Shown: positions 49,905-58,704, counted from the stretch's first letter. The stretch: DNA of 64,000 nt from Istiophorus platypterus (GCA_016859345.1 CM029112.1:15793725-15857724), one strand, 5' to 3'. The notes: generated from the letters alone by a model not told the origin. A program made the numbers and translations.

Positions 49905-52058
49905 ATCAACTAAAACTTCACTTACTACACTTAAAAGAATAAAGAAATTTTGATCCTGATATATCCATATTAGTTGTACAGGAATTAATGTGTCTGGTGC
50001 TGTGTTTAACTTCTAAAATTACTGCAGTTCATTAAAAAAAATGTTTACTAGTGAACAAAATACACATATAATAGTAAGACTGTCCTGACTGGAAACAATT
50101 ACGTTAATTTTAAGTACAAGCATGTATGACTAGTATGCTAATAGAGGGTGATTTTCATTTCAAATGTTTTCCTCTCATGCTCAGGTATTCGCACAACTTT
50201 GCTGGATTCAGAGGAACACGTCTGCCCCACGTGTAGCCAATCAAATGTCTCCCCTGATACCCTGATAGCCAATAAATTTCTTCGACAGGTAAATTAACAG
50301 ATGAAAAGAATTTAAGAATTGGTGTTAGAGTTTTGGGGGGCATAATGTGACACACTTTAGCATAGAAATGCTCTTGAGAGAATTGAGTTTGCTCTCTGTT
50401 TCTCCCCACACAGGCTGTGAACAATTTCAAGAAAGAGCGAGGCTACACCAAAAGTCTGACAAGAAGGTGTGGTACCTCCCAGTCTCAAAATCCAACCCCG
50501 ACACCAAGCCCTGTCCCCACACCGCCCCCTCTTACGGTGCTGAGCCAGCCTCAGAAGCCTTACCAGTCAACGAACAGCAAGCAGGTAAACCTCTTAATGA
50601 TGTGTTTCGTTTGGGAGGCAGAAAAAAAATAGTCTGTGTCTCTGACTCAGGAGCAAAAGGAATAATTAATGTTTTCACAATCAGATGTATCTCAGTTCTC
50701 AGAGTGACAGTTCTGCAGTGGAAACTGTTGAAAAAAGGTTTAAAACCTACAGTAATGCCCCAGGTTTTCTGCACCTTTCTCTATATTAACCAAATAGGAA
50801 ATATGCATGTGAAGTATATTGCCAGTTACAATATATTGTCTTGTGTAGTTAATCTGTCTAATCATCATTCTAAAGGCTCATCTTTAAGTTTTACCTCAAC
50901 TTTACATTTTTCCCTTTTATTATATTTTATTCTGATCTCTGCTATATTCCATTGTCCTCTCCCCTCTTTAGGACCCTCTCCTGCACCGCCCAGAAGCAGC
51001 AGTCACACCACCATTGTCTGGAAATCTTCCTGTGGCAACAGGCCCCACCTCTGCTTACAACATGCCTCGCAATTCCCTCCAGGCTGAGCAAAACTGCCTG
51101 GAGATGCCTGACAAGTATGCAAACACAGACACACATGCATTCGCAGATGTTAAAAAGATCACATTGAGAACTGTGATATCACCAGGATGCAATAGATTTC
51201 TTGTTGGTAGGTTGTGAGTGTTCAAGTACACATGTTGTGTAATCTATATTTTAGATGATGAAGGCTGGTAGATTTTACAGAGTTAGCAAACAGCTTTATT
51301 GACATGGTGCTTTTCAGATACTTTGGTGTTGTGGGGCTAGAGAATGAAATTAGGGATGAAACTTGAAATAACTGTCAGATATTTTTATCATAAAATAAAC
51401 AGTTGGCAACATCCGTCTAAAAACATTTAGAACAGTCTTCAAGCACCCAGAGAAGCAGAGCATTTGATGCAGTCTGATCCAAAATGTCACCATGGATTTG
51501 AGATGGTAGAGCAGCAGAAAAATGACACCGGTGTTGCTTTCATGTGGTTTTGACTGTGATTTATTTGCTCTTTATTCAGGAAGGCTGAAGGAGAGACATA
51601 TGATGACTCGGCGGCTGCTGCTTCCGCTGCTGCTGCCGCCGCCGCTGTGGCGGCTGCTGCACCTTCTGTACTAGTCTCAAACAAAGAGCCCACTGCTGCT
51701 CCAACAATGGTGAGGACAAACACACACTCTTAGAAGCAAAATATCTGCAGCAAAGCTTACCTGAATGAAATCTCTGATGTTTGTGTCTGTTCAGGTTAAC
51801 CACACAAAAGTGGCAGAGCAGCCCCAGACAGTTAGTGTGAAACAACAGCAGTCCACCTTAGGTGAGAGACTAAGAAGCCATCTCTAATGTTCATTGTTTG
51901 GTTTGTCTTTTTAATTCAGCCAATAAATCATGTAATGACTATTATTAGAACTACAGTAACATCTCAACACAAGTAAAGACCTGTATAAAACCATTTTTCT
52001 ATGAATCTAAAGGTCCAACACCAAGACCCTCAGGGCCATCAACCAGCTGGGGCAGGTC

Positions 52059-52109
<51 letters not shown>

Positions 52110-55100
52110 AGCTACTAGTCTGCATTTGACACTATCTACAGTTTCAAGAATGATTTGCTCTCCCTTTGTCTTCCCCACAGCTCGTCTTCCTCCTCAGGAT
52201 GTCCCACTGGAAACTGGACTGAATCCCAGCAGATTACTTCCTCCTCCTCCTCCACATCATATTCAGTTACCACACCACCTCTCTTTCCCTCCCCACTTTT
52301 TCACACATACCTCCCAACTCACCAGTCTCACAGCAGTTACCCTCCTGGATACCCACCTACCACACCCATCTGGACACTCCCATGCCCCCAGGGTGCCCCG
52401 ATCCCTTCCCTCTGCTCCTCTTCCTCCGCCTCCTCAATCCCTGCCCTCATTCCAAAGGAGTGGTACCAACATCAGAGAAAGAAGGAAAGGTATGTTGTCT
52501 GTTTGCCTCCAGTTGTCTAAAATTATCTGACTTTTTACTTGTAAGGAGAATGAATTTGCTATTTCTCTTCCTTTTTAAATAGTTCTAACCTCAATTCCAG
52601 GTGAACTCAGTTGCCTCCCTCTCTGTCACTCAGGTCACCTCACAGAGGATCCACCTACAGACGCTCCTCCTCTCGCTCTAACTCGAAGTCCTCTAAGTCC
52701 AAGTCTTCGCGCTCTTACTCTCGCTCTTCAAGCAGGTCCAGATCTCGTTCGCGATCCAGATCCCAAGGCAGATCAAGGTTATTTGTTCCTTTATCTAAGG
52801 ATTAAAGTGTTTGTTTGTTTTTTTTTTTTGTTTTGTAACAATGAAATAATTCTTATAAGAGCTTCCTGATTTGTGTTTCCCCATCTTCAAGGATTTTACA
52901 GACAACATAAGATAGGTTAATTTCATTGGGTGTTGGTTTAAAATTTTATCTGTGAAACTTTAAAGGTTGACATATAATAGATGATTTATATATTTTCTGT
53001 CTGTTTGTTTGTTTTTATTATTTGTTTGTTTATTTCCAGGCCCCGCTCACCTTACTACCATCACAGAGATGTCCATCCCCGCTCTCATCACTCCCACTCT
53101 TATAGCTATGGCTACAAACGCTCACGCTCCCCTACACCGTCCTCATCATCTTCACCTCAAGTAGGTTACCATTCCAGGTCCAAGTCGCCATCAGATCATC
53201 GGAAAAACCGCCACCACAGCCGCCATCACACCAAGAAATCTGCTTCAAGCAGCTACAGCTCCAGGAGGCAAGTAGGAGAACACTCAGGGAGGGAATCTGG
53301 AGGCTCCGGGGCAAGTTTAGCTGGTTCCCTGTATACCCAGCATGCAAATCAAACAAGCAGTCTGGAGCTGGAAAACAGAGAGCGCTACCTGCAGTGGAAG
53401 GAGGAGTACAGGGAGTGGTGTGAGAAATATTTCAGCAGCTATGTTGGCCACTTCCACCAGCTGCCTCTTCCCTTAATCAATCTCCCTCCCCCTCCTCAGT
53501 GGGAAGAAAGCAAGAATCAATCACACATCAACCCGGACTCTCACTACCAACGCGCTGTCCGGACAGACGGTCGCTCCCCTCCCTCGCAATCATCCAGTGA
53601 CAGCCGCTCCCCTCCATCTCAGTCTTCAAGTGATAGCCGCTCTACACCATCTCAGTCATCTAGTGACAGCCGCTCCTCTCCATCTCATACATCCACGGAC
53701 AGCCACTCCCCTCCAGCTCAATTGTCCAGTGATGGTCATTCCACATCTTCCGAGGACAGAGCTCAGCCGAGGGCATATCAAAAACAGATGGCCAGCCACC
53801 TGCCAATCAGACTTACAAAGGGCAGTAAGGATGTGGAACTGCAAGAAAGAAGCAAATATGACAAGCAGGTGACCATTAAAAATTTGGAAGACCTCAGTAC
53901 CCTAAAATATGAGCAAAGGAGGAAGAAGAAACATGAGGAAGAAAGAGGAGAGGAGTCCTCATCCTCTGGTACCAGAAAGGAGAAGAGAGGGCACAACATT
54001 GGACCATACGCCTGCAAGGATGGCACAGTACGGGACAAAGCAACTGCCAGCTATACCTTGGAATCAGCTCAACCTTCTCTGAAACCAGATAAGTCTTTTA
54101 ATAAAGACTGTGAAAGAAAAAGCAGAGAACAAAGGAATGTTGAAGGAGAGAGAGGATGGAGAAGAGGCAAAGATTCAGACTCACGACATGATGCGGAGAG
54201 ACAGCATAAAATAAAGCCCAGTAAAGAGGAAGATAGGGTGGATTCAGACAGATACAAATGCCCTGGAGATAGCAAAGCTTCTGACTTAAAATTTGAGAAA
54301 GGTAGAAAAAGAAAAGTAGAGAACCTGGAGAGAAATGAAGACTGCAAGAGTGAATCTCCCAATCCTTTGGACAGAAAGATGCAAAAAACTGAAACAAAAA
54401 TGGAGAGGACAGCATGGCCTCAGACAAAGAGCAGCATCTGGGAGGGAGGAATAACAGTGAAACCACAGAAGAAAATAAGCATCAACATCAACCTGGATGG
54501 GAAAAGGAAGGAAGAGAAAACTGAGAAACTGAATATTATAGGAAAATCAAAGGAAGAAATTGAGAAGACTGTTGATGGAGAAGAGAAGTTAAACAAAGGA
54601 GACACTGAAGTTGAAGTTAATAAAAATAAGGAATCTTATGTGTTTGAAGAAAAAATAAAACCAGATGAAGGAGAAGCAGGGCAGTTATGGGAGACAGCCA
54701 CCTTCAGAGATGACAAGAGAGAGATGTGGGAGAAAAAAGTAGGAGGAAAAGAAGATACAGAAAAGAAAGAGGACAGAGAAGAGGAGGACTTTGACTTATG
54801 GCATTGTGCCCTTAGGGGGGTGAAGGAGGAGAAGGAGTGTAACAAACTGTGGGAGAAAGGAGAAGAGATGAAGGCCAGCAAAGGAGAAGAGGTGACAAGA
54901 GACGAGAGGAGGAGCTCGACTGGAAAAGATGAGGGAGAGGAGAGAATAAGGAAAGAAAATAGAGGGCAAGGGATGGGAGAGTTACTCCGGAATTCCCAGA
55001 AGGAGAGGGCAGAGGGAGAAGGCACATGCAAGGAAAACAGAGGGGACCCGGCGGGGGAGTCAAAGCCGAAAGAGGCACTGATGGAGGGAATGAAGCAGAG

Positions 55101-57727
55101 GATGAGGAACAAAGAAGAAGACACAATGAGGTTGAAGTCACAGAGGAGCAGCAACGAGAGCCACTGTGATAGACCAAACTCCGGCATGGACGATGGCAGG
55201 TCCGAATGTTGCTGCTTTATTTTGCAAGACATAATTCTGCAGCTTCATTTAACAGCTCGCTTTGGCTGCTGCTTCTTGCAATATTTAAAACTGATGATCT
55301 GTCAAACAAAACAGAAAATGACCTTTGTCCTGTACTGTGGACACATTTAAGATGAATGATCATTATTAGCGCTAACACTGATTACAAACAAATTGCATTT
55401 CCTGTGACCGCCTCACAATGAAAGCTACTTCTTGCTTTGCTATTAAGTAAATTTTCAGTTTGACATGACATTAGCCAACAGTAAATAGTGAGGCTGATAT
55501 CAGTGAGAGCAGCGCTCTATTACATGGTACATCACTTCCTGTGAATCCCTTGCACGTAGAAAGGCCATTTGAATCCAGCACAGAAATGGCAAACTCTGCT
55601 ACTAACCATGAAAACTACTATACAGAAACAATATAAAAACACTGAATGGGTATCTCTGAAAAGATACTCACTATAGATATTGTCAAAAAAACATAGCTTG
55701 ACTTCATTTTTGTTTCTGATCTAGTTACCCACAACCACAACTAATGATGAAAATACTATAAATTGGCATGTAAGTCATTTCATTATGGAAACACATAATA
55801 AATTAGACATAGCCTTCAAATGTTAGGAAATCATTTCCTGTCAAAACTTCTAAGAAACTGCTTTATCAGTTCTTTCAACTCCAATCAGTTAATCAACAGA
55901 CTCATACAACTTTCAGGGTATTTTTTTTAAAAGACTGAAAGGGGTGTTTTTTTTTTTATAAAACACAGACAATTGCAGATTTAAATTTTGTGTGTGTGGT
56001 TTCAATGCAGTGGCTGCGAGGATTGTCAGGAGAAGGGGACAGTGGTTAAAACTCTGGAGGAATACACCGAGGACAGAGCCGCAGAGAGGAGGGATGAGCT
56101 TGTACTCATAAAGGTGGGTCTGTCGTATCATGATCTATGGGAATAAAAGAAAACATTTGCATTATAAAAATTCCCTATCATATTTTGAACCTCTAGCTTT
56201 TGTGTTTTGCAATTTATTAATGGCATTTGACTCAGGATGCAGGCTGCTTTGCTTTGTTTTGGCAGGCTATAAATCAAAAGATTAGAGAACCACAACACAT
56301 ATGCAAGCACAAACAAAAACTGCATGTATTCTCCGTCACATTATCCCCGTCTTTCTCAGGTCCCTCGCTCCAAATGGGAGAAGGAAGAGTCTGAGGAGGA
56401 AGAGCAGAATGAACGACAGATCAAAGCTCAAGAGCCTCCTCCTGTGGTGCTGCCTCCACCTTTTGTGACTCCAACCAACAGGGAGACAGAGGGAGAGAAT
56501 GAACAGAAAAGACAGAGGTCAGTGGACACAGAGAGAGAGAGCAACAGAGTGAGGCAGAGGGGAAGGGACAGGGAAAGAGAGAAAATGATCACTCTGTCCA
56601 GTTTAGAAAGAAGTGTGCCTCCCTCTACTGGCAAAGACAGAACTGACAGCACTTTGTTTACAGGGAGACAGAGGGAGAGAAGCACAGAGAGGGAGAAGTG
56701 GAGGGACAAAGAGAGAGGGAGGGAGAGTGAGAGGTCGAAGGATAGACAGAGAGAGAGAAAAAGATCAAAAGAAAGGACAAGGGAGGAAGAAAAAGGAAGA
56801 GACCGGGGGCGAGAGAGGGGGCAAAGTGGCATTGCCCTGGTCCAAAAGAAGAATCTCCCTTCCTCTGGTCACTTCTCTTATTTGAAGTCACAGGACCAAG
56901 ACCACGAGAAGAGTTCCGACTCCTTCCCTGGTGGGAAACAGTCTGGAAGTGGAAGCAGGGAAAGAAGCTCGACAAGTAGAGCTGCCGAACTGCCGGATAA
57001 ACATGAACACAAAACCTATAGAGATACGTTAGTGGACTTGAAACATAAAGACAAAAACCAGCCCCATGACTACTATAATCACCAACATCCATCAAGGAAC
57101 TACAGACACCAAGACAGACCTGTAGGGACCCACCACTCCCCACCTTCACTCTGCCATAGCCAGGGTAAGGATAGAGACCCACACCCCTCTGAATCCTCCA
57201 GCCCTCAGCCCAGAACTAGCAGTCCTAGTTGGGAGTTAATGCTGAACAAAAGCAGAAATGAAAGCAAGGAAGAGATGGGGGGATGGAAGGGAAAAAAGGT
57301 GGATAAAGAGATAAAAAAGATCAAAGGGGAGAGAGAGACTGAAGAAACGGAGGCTAAGCGAGAAGGAGGTAGACAGTGGCCAGAAGAAGATGATAAACTG
57401 GCTGGAGAGAACAAGTGGATGGGAGAGAGAGAGCTTGAGGAGGGAGAGAGGCCCAGCAGCCACAGCCGCAGCAGCAGCGTCAGCTCATCTACAAGCCAAG
57501 AGAACAGCAAGGACAACAGGAGGAAAGAGAGGAAGAAGAAATACAAAAAGGAGAAGATCCAAGCTAAGCCAGAGCTGCTGGAGGAAGGGGAGCTAAAGAA
57601 ACAGAAACACAAGAAGAAGTCAAAAAGAAACCAAGATGGGAGGGAGGAGGAGAGTGGAGGCGAGGTGGACGACAGGTGGAATGAGAAGGAAGACCACGTT
57701 CAGCTCTGCTCAATGATATTATCTTGA
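38874..57727 (+). CDS. rbbp6: rbbp6, retinoblastoma-binding protein 6 (E3 ubiquitin ligase), 19 coding exons, complete
   Basis: Nuclear RING-type E3 ubiquitin ligase. RBBP6 is known to bind Rb and p53, to promote ubiquitination of targets such as YBX1, and to belong to the pre-mRNA 3'-end processing machinery. Exon joins follow GT-AG rules and sum to 5604 nt, or 1867 residues against about 1792 in human. Domains in order: DWNN ubiquitin-like domain (1 to about 81, starting MTHVHYKFSSKLSYDTVVFD); CCHC zinc knuckle C166-C169-H174-C179; RING/U-box cysteines C264, C267, C279/C280, C285, C288, C301 and C304; Pro/Ser-rich middle (about 330-610); SR-rich region (about 610-720); the conserved YLQWKEEYREWCEKYF segment near 772; an 11-residue tandem repeat (about 835-890); the conserved VPRSKWEKEESEEEE at about 1413; and a Lys-rich C-terminus. 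The start at 38874 has A at -3 and matches the conserved N-terminus. Coding nucleotides after exon 16 are strongly purine-biased. Confidence 0.97.
39040..40752 (+). other. rbbp6: rbbp6 intron 1
   Basis: GT-AG intron beginning about 50 nt into the gene's A-run. It holds a G-quadruplex motif (39187-39201) and a 19-G run (39234-39252) close to the promoter. Otherwise I see nothing recognisable. Confidence 0.9.
39187..39252 (+). promoter_or_regulatory. rbbp6: G-quadruplex motif and 19-G run in rbbp6 intron 1
   Basis: GGGTGGGTGGGTGGG at 39187-39201 has four G-triplets with one-base loops, among the most stable quadruplex designs. A run of 19 G lies at 39234-39252. Both are on the sense strand, 150-215 nt after the exon 1 donor. 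A regulatory role is inferred. Confidence 0.6.
40753..40858 (+). CDS. rbbp6: rbbp6 exon 2 (DWNN domain, second part)
   Basis: Encodes residues 56-90, including EYEDEEGLIPKGSSVIVRRI, which completes the DWNN beta-grasp fold. Acceptor is gctcag and donor is gtaagt. Confidence 0.96.
40859..42577 (+). other. rbbp6: rbbp6 intron 2
   Basis: GT-AG intron, AT-rich, without recognisable genes or repeats. Confidence 0.85.
42578..42626 (+). CDS. rbbp6: rbbp6 exon 3 (end of DWNN module)
   Basis: 49-nt exon encoding ERSDAQLHHAFGSIKA (to residue 107), ending on a codon boundary at donor gtacgt. The SIKA end corresponds to SKA at residue 101 in human, where the human DWNN-only isoform diverges. Confidence 0.93.
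42723..42922 (+). promoter_or_regulatory. rbbp6: candidate intronic stop and polyadenylation signal for a DWNN-only transcript
   Basis: Reading through the exon 3 donor adds 32 residues and ends at TAA 42723-42725. AATAAA lies at 42917-42922, about 200 nt further on. I recall that a short human RBBP6 isoform arises from the same exon boundary by intronic polyadenylation. Use in this species is inferred. Confidence 0.45.
43045..44573 (+). mobile_element. degenerate Tc1-like transposon with long terminal inverted repeats
   Basis: About 1.53 kb inside rbbp6 intron 3. The left end (tatagttaggtcaataagta) and the reverse complement of the right end (catacagttggatgtataag) begin inverted repeats that continue inward for roughly 200 bp. 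One matched inner part is cctcattttcagtggctcag near 43230. Between them is a broken DD34E transposase. The conserved NNDPKHT stretch, with the second catalytic Asp, is near 44058, and a degraded region corresponding to LNPIEN follows near 44145. Stops and frameshifts interrupt it, so it is inactive. Confidence 0.85.
43567..44330 (+). pseudogene. Tc1-like transposase remnant
   Basis: Broken transposase frame inside the element. A 73-codon open piece at 43567-43788 includes PLHDISSGEEHSRRGRC and LTTRYKPLVTLKNRK, typical of the DNA-binding and linker region. It is followed by the QMNNDPKHT motif in another piece near 44050. Several in-frame stops show that it cannot make a functional DD34E enzyme. 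Confidence 0.75.
46905..47320 (-). repeat. interspersed repeat family B, copy 4 (in rbbp6 intron 3)
   Basis: Contains gtcagcatgctaacatgcca, gtgctaacatgttgatgttt, aatggtgctagatgaaaagc and atggcaattcatccatcagt. It is the reverse orientation of copy 2. Confidence 0.7.
47924..47971 (+). CDS. rbbp6: rbbp6 exon 4
   Basis: 48-nt exon, phase 0 at both ends, encoding MDDQTSSSSILPFFSK. It aligns with IDDSSASISLAQLTK in human. It follows a 5.3-kb intron that contains a Tc1-like element. Confidence 0.9.
48113..48195 (+). CDS. rbbp6: rbbp6 exon 5
   Basis: Encodes residues 124-150, MANLADVDVSEEDKIKVMLN and following, matching the conserved SEEDKIK stretch. It ends two bases into the Asn codon at donor gtgagt. 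Confidence 0.94.
48468..48564 (+). CDS. rbbp6: rbbp6 exon 6 (CCHC zinc knuckle)
   Basis: Encodes residues 151-183. CYRCGNAGHHIRNC is a CX2CX4HX4C zinc knuckle (C166, C169, H174, C179), a nucleic-acid-binding module in RBBP6. Acceptor is tttag and donor is gtatga. Confidence 0.96.
48701..48840 (+). CDS. rbbp6: rbbp6 exon 7
   Basis: Encodes residues 184-229, including KSTGIPRSFMVEVDDPNIKG and AMLTNCGRYAIPAID. This is the highly conserved linker between the zinc knuckle and the RING domain. Confidence 0.96.
48938..49085 (+). repeat. interspersed repeat family A, copy 3 (in rbbp6 intron 7)
   Basis: Body part only: ctacagccagtagctagtta, then gaaacagctaggctggttct, ggtaacaaaatccacctact and agcacctcgaaagctc. 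It matches copies 2 and 4. Confidence 0.7.
49675..49847 (+). CDS. rbbp6: rbbp6 exon 8 (RING domain, first half)
   Basis: Encodes residues 230-287 and the first base of C288. It holds EAYAIGKKEKPPFVP, then the RING core CLICHDLLSDAVVIPCCGNS with C264, C267, C279/C280 and C285. Donor gtgagt is followed 18 nt later by a (CA)n tract. Confidence 0.97.
49866..49902. repeat. (CA)n microsatellite 18 nt after the exon 8 donor
   Basis: About 18 CA units at the start of rbbp6 intron 8. Confidence 0.95.
50185..50288 (+). CDS. rbbp6: rbbp6 exon 9 (RING domain, second half)
   Basis: Completes C288 and encodes residues to 322, IRTTLLDSEEHVCPTC and VSPDTLIANKFLRQ. It supplies the last zinc-binding CPTC pair of the RING/U-box fold. 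Confidence 0.97.
50414..50584 (+). CDS. rbbp6: rbbp6 exon 10
   Basis: 171 nt, phase 0, encoding residues 323-379. It begins AVNNFKKERGYTK, the conserved stretch after the RING, then becomes Pro/Thr/Ser-rich (NPTPTPSPVPTPPPLTV). Confidence 0.95.
50972..51114 (+). CDS. rbbp6: rbbp6 exon 11
   Basis: Encodes residues 380-426. It starts DPLLHRPEAAVTPPLSGN, corresponding to the human segment that begins DPLM. The rest is low-complexity, and the phase-2 end joins exon 12. Confidence 0.88.
51580..51709 (+). CDS. rbbp6: rbbp6 exon 12 (alanine-rich tract)
   Basis: Encodes residues 427-470 with a run of mixed GCN codons giving SAAAASAAAAAAAVAAAA. It is supported by GT-AG edges and phase continuity. 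I recall no counterpart of the alanine run in human RBBP6. Confidence 0.85.
51795..51861 (+). CDS. rbbp6: rbbp6 exon 13
   Basis: 67-nt exon encoding VNHTKVAEQPQTVSVKQQQS and TL. Assigned from acceptor ttcag, donor gtgaga and phase. The sequence is not strongly conserved. Confidence 0.8.
52013..52055 (+). CDS. rbbp6: rbbp6 exon 14 (short, frame-shifting if skipped)
   Basis: 43-nt exon encoding PTPRPSGPSTSWG with partial codons at both ends. Donor gtcagt runs directly into a (TG)n microsatellite. The length is not a multiple of three, so skipping would shift the frame. Confidence 0.78.
52059..52107. repeat. (TG)n microsatellite abutting the exon 14 donor
   Basis: About 24 TG units beginning within the donor region gtcagtgtg of rbbp6 intron 14. 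Confidence 0.95.
52181..52489 (+). CDS. rbbp6: rbbp6 exon 15 (proline/serine/tyrosine-rich)
   Basis: 309 nt encoding residues 507-609. It holds an S-rich start, then SYPPGYPPTTPIW and IPKEWYQHQRKKER. The last piece resembles the human REEFYREQRRLKEE segment after the Pro-rich region. The frame is fixed by both neighbours. Confidence 0.88.
52634..52777 (+). CDS. rbbp6: rbbp6 exon 16 (SR domain)
   Basis: 144 nt encoding an arginine/serine repeat region (STYRRSSSRSNSKSSKSKSS and more RS dipeptides), the SR-like domain shared with splicing factors. Acceptor is actcag and donor is gttatt. Confidence 0.92.
53040..55199 (+). CDS. rbbp6: rbbp6 exon 17 (large exon: SR region, conserved YREW segment, charged tail)
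   Basis: 2160-nt exon encoding residues 658-1377. In order: RPRSPYYHHRDVHPRSH and SYGYKRSRSPTPS; RYLQWKEEYREWCEKYF, homologous to the human RYREWERKYREWYEKYY; a tandem SPPSQSSSDSR repeat; then several hundred Lys/Glu-rich residues. Donor gtccga at 55200 is weak. The frame stays open to a stop at 55348-55350 if the intron is retained. Confidence 0.94.
53570..53745 (+). repeat. rbbp6: 33-bp coding minisatellite in rbbp6 exon 17
   Basis: About five copies of a 33-nt unit encoding SPPSQSSSDSR. The variants are STPSQSSSDSR, SSPSHTSTDSH and SPPAQLSSDGH, so later copies are more diverged. Confidence 0.92.
56011..56113 (+). CDS. rbbp6: rbbp6 exon 18
   Basis: 103-nt exon encoding GCEDCQEKGTVVKTLEEYTE and RAAERRDELVLIK. 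It aligns with the human TVIKTMEEYNND segment. Its 5' phase is what supports the weak exon 17 donor. Confidence 0.92.
56360..57727 (+). CDS. rbbp6: rbbp6 exon 19 (terminal coding exon, charged C-terminus)
   Basis: 1368 nt including stop TGA at 57725-57727, encoding residues 1413-1867. It begins VPRSKWEKEESEEEEQ, matching the human VPQSKWDKDDFESEEED. Arg/Glu/Asp repeats follow, then a Ser-rich patch and a Lys-rich tail (ERKKKYKKEKIQ, KQKHKKKSKR), as in other RBBP6 proteins. The final residues after KSKRNQDG are not conserved with human. Confidence 0.94.
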   Translation, partial: VPRSKWEKEESEEEEQNERQIKAQEPPPVVLPPPFVTPTNRETEGENEQKRQRSVDTERESNRVRQRGRDREREKMITLSSLERSVPPSTGKDRTDSTLFTGRQRERSTEREKWRDKERGRESERSKDRQRERKRSKERTREEEKGRDRGRERGQSGIALVQKKNLPSSGHFSYLKSQDQDHEKSSDSFPGGKQSGSGSRERSSTSRAAELPDKHEHKTYRDTLVDLKHKDKNQPHDYYNHQHPSRNYRHQDRPVGTHHSPPSLCHSQGKDRDPHPSESSSPQPRTSSPSWELMLNKSRNESKEEMGGWKGKKVDKEIKKIKGERETEETEAKREGGRQWPEEDDKLAGENKWMGERELEEGERPSSHSRSSSVSSSTSQENSKDNRRKERKKKYKKEKIQAKPELLEEGELKKQKHKKKSKRNQDGREEESGGEVDDRWNEKEDHVQLCSMILS

Positions 57728-58380
57728 TCTTCCTGGAGAACCATGAAAATCTACTTGAATGATGTTTTTCCTTTCTCTGTCCAAAAAGTGCCTGGAATTT
57801 TTTTTTATTTTTTATTTCTTTTTTTACTTGTTTTGTTTTTCTCCAGGATACTTTTTGTATCAGCTTATGATCTCATTAAAAACGCATCACCTAATGAAAT
57901 GAAAGCGAACAATTTGTAAAGGAAAAGCACTTTATACTACGTATGAAACTACATAAGAAAATGAATGTGAATGAAAGCAAAAGTCGAACCTTTGACCTTG
58001 TGAATTATTTTAAGTTCGAGGAATTTGCACATGCTCATAACTTGCTCAGGACTGCCAGCAACGCCAGCTATGGTTCGTATTTACTGAACCTACAGCTTAC
58101 AGCTTGCATGAGGAATATCTTGATAAGAGGTCAGTCAATAATTTGATTTGCCTCACACAGGAGCACATAGAGGATTATTGAAAGATTTTGTGATTAATTG
58201 AAAACAGATACTGTGAATATTTATGATTTGAACCTCTGTGTTGTATTTTGTTTTTCTTTTTAATATTGTAAATGTTTAATTTAAAAACAACTGTTGGATG
58301 GATAAATAATTTACCAGAGGAAAGTTCAGTTTTTCCTGTTTTTGAAGGAAATAAAAAGTAACATCCATAAAATGGTGTGA
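57728..58380 (+). terminator. rbbp6: rbbp6 3'UTR and polyadenylation signal
   Basis: AT-rich 3'UTR after the stop. A canonical AATAAA at 58350-58355 is followed within 30 nt by tggtgtgatttttctgttt, a good GT/T-rich downstream element, so cleavage is expected near 58370-58380. Other polyadenylation sites may exist. Confidence 0.65.
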
Positions 58381-58704
58381 TTTTTCTGTTTAGATGACAT
58401 TCCTTATATTTTCAATATGTCAAATTTTTATTGTATACAGTAATGTTATATTTTATTTCAGGCTAGTAAAGTCTTTCAGTCATGACAGTGGAAAGTCCAA
58501 GTGAGACAAAGAAACTCTTGGGACTGAATTCACTGCTTTTTGTCTCTGTTGTTTCTTTGTAGCTAGCTAGCTATCCATACTTTGGAATTTTTGTTCTTTT
58601 CAAGAAAAATGTGCAAAACTTCCTCGGGATTGTCATTTTATTGCTCAAGAAAAGTGGAGGTTTGACTGAGTTTTCACATGAAAGCATTTTCAGCCACAGT
58701 AGTA

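Noticed and set aside
50347..51087. 246-codon open frame overlapping rbbp6 exons 10-11
   Set aside because: It is in a different frame from exon 10 and reads through intron 10. The spliced RBBP6 frame explains the region.
52981..53039. Hydrophobic N-terminal extension in frame with rbbp6 exon 17
   Set aside because: It is the pyrimidine tract before the 53039 acceptor. Exon 16 joins in the same frame and continues the SR domain.
54069..55232. Long minus-strand open frames opposite rbbp6 exon 17
   Set aside because: Their Ser/Leu/Phe/Pro-rich composition is what the complement of GA-rich Lys/Glu codons must give. No domain and no splice or promoter support.
56428..57612. Long minus-strand open frames opposite rbbp6 exon 19
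   Set aside because: Same cause: complement of AGA/GAG-rich coding sequence.
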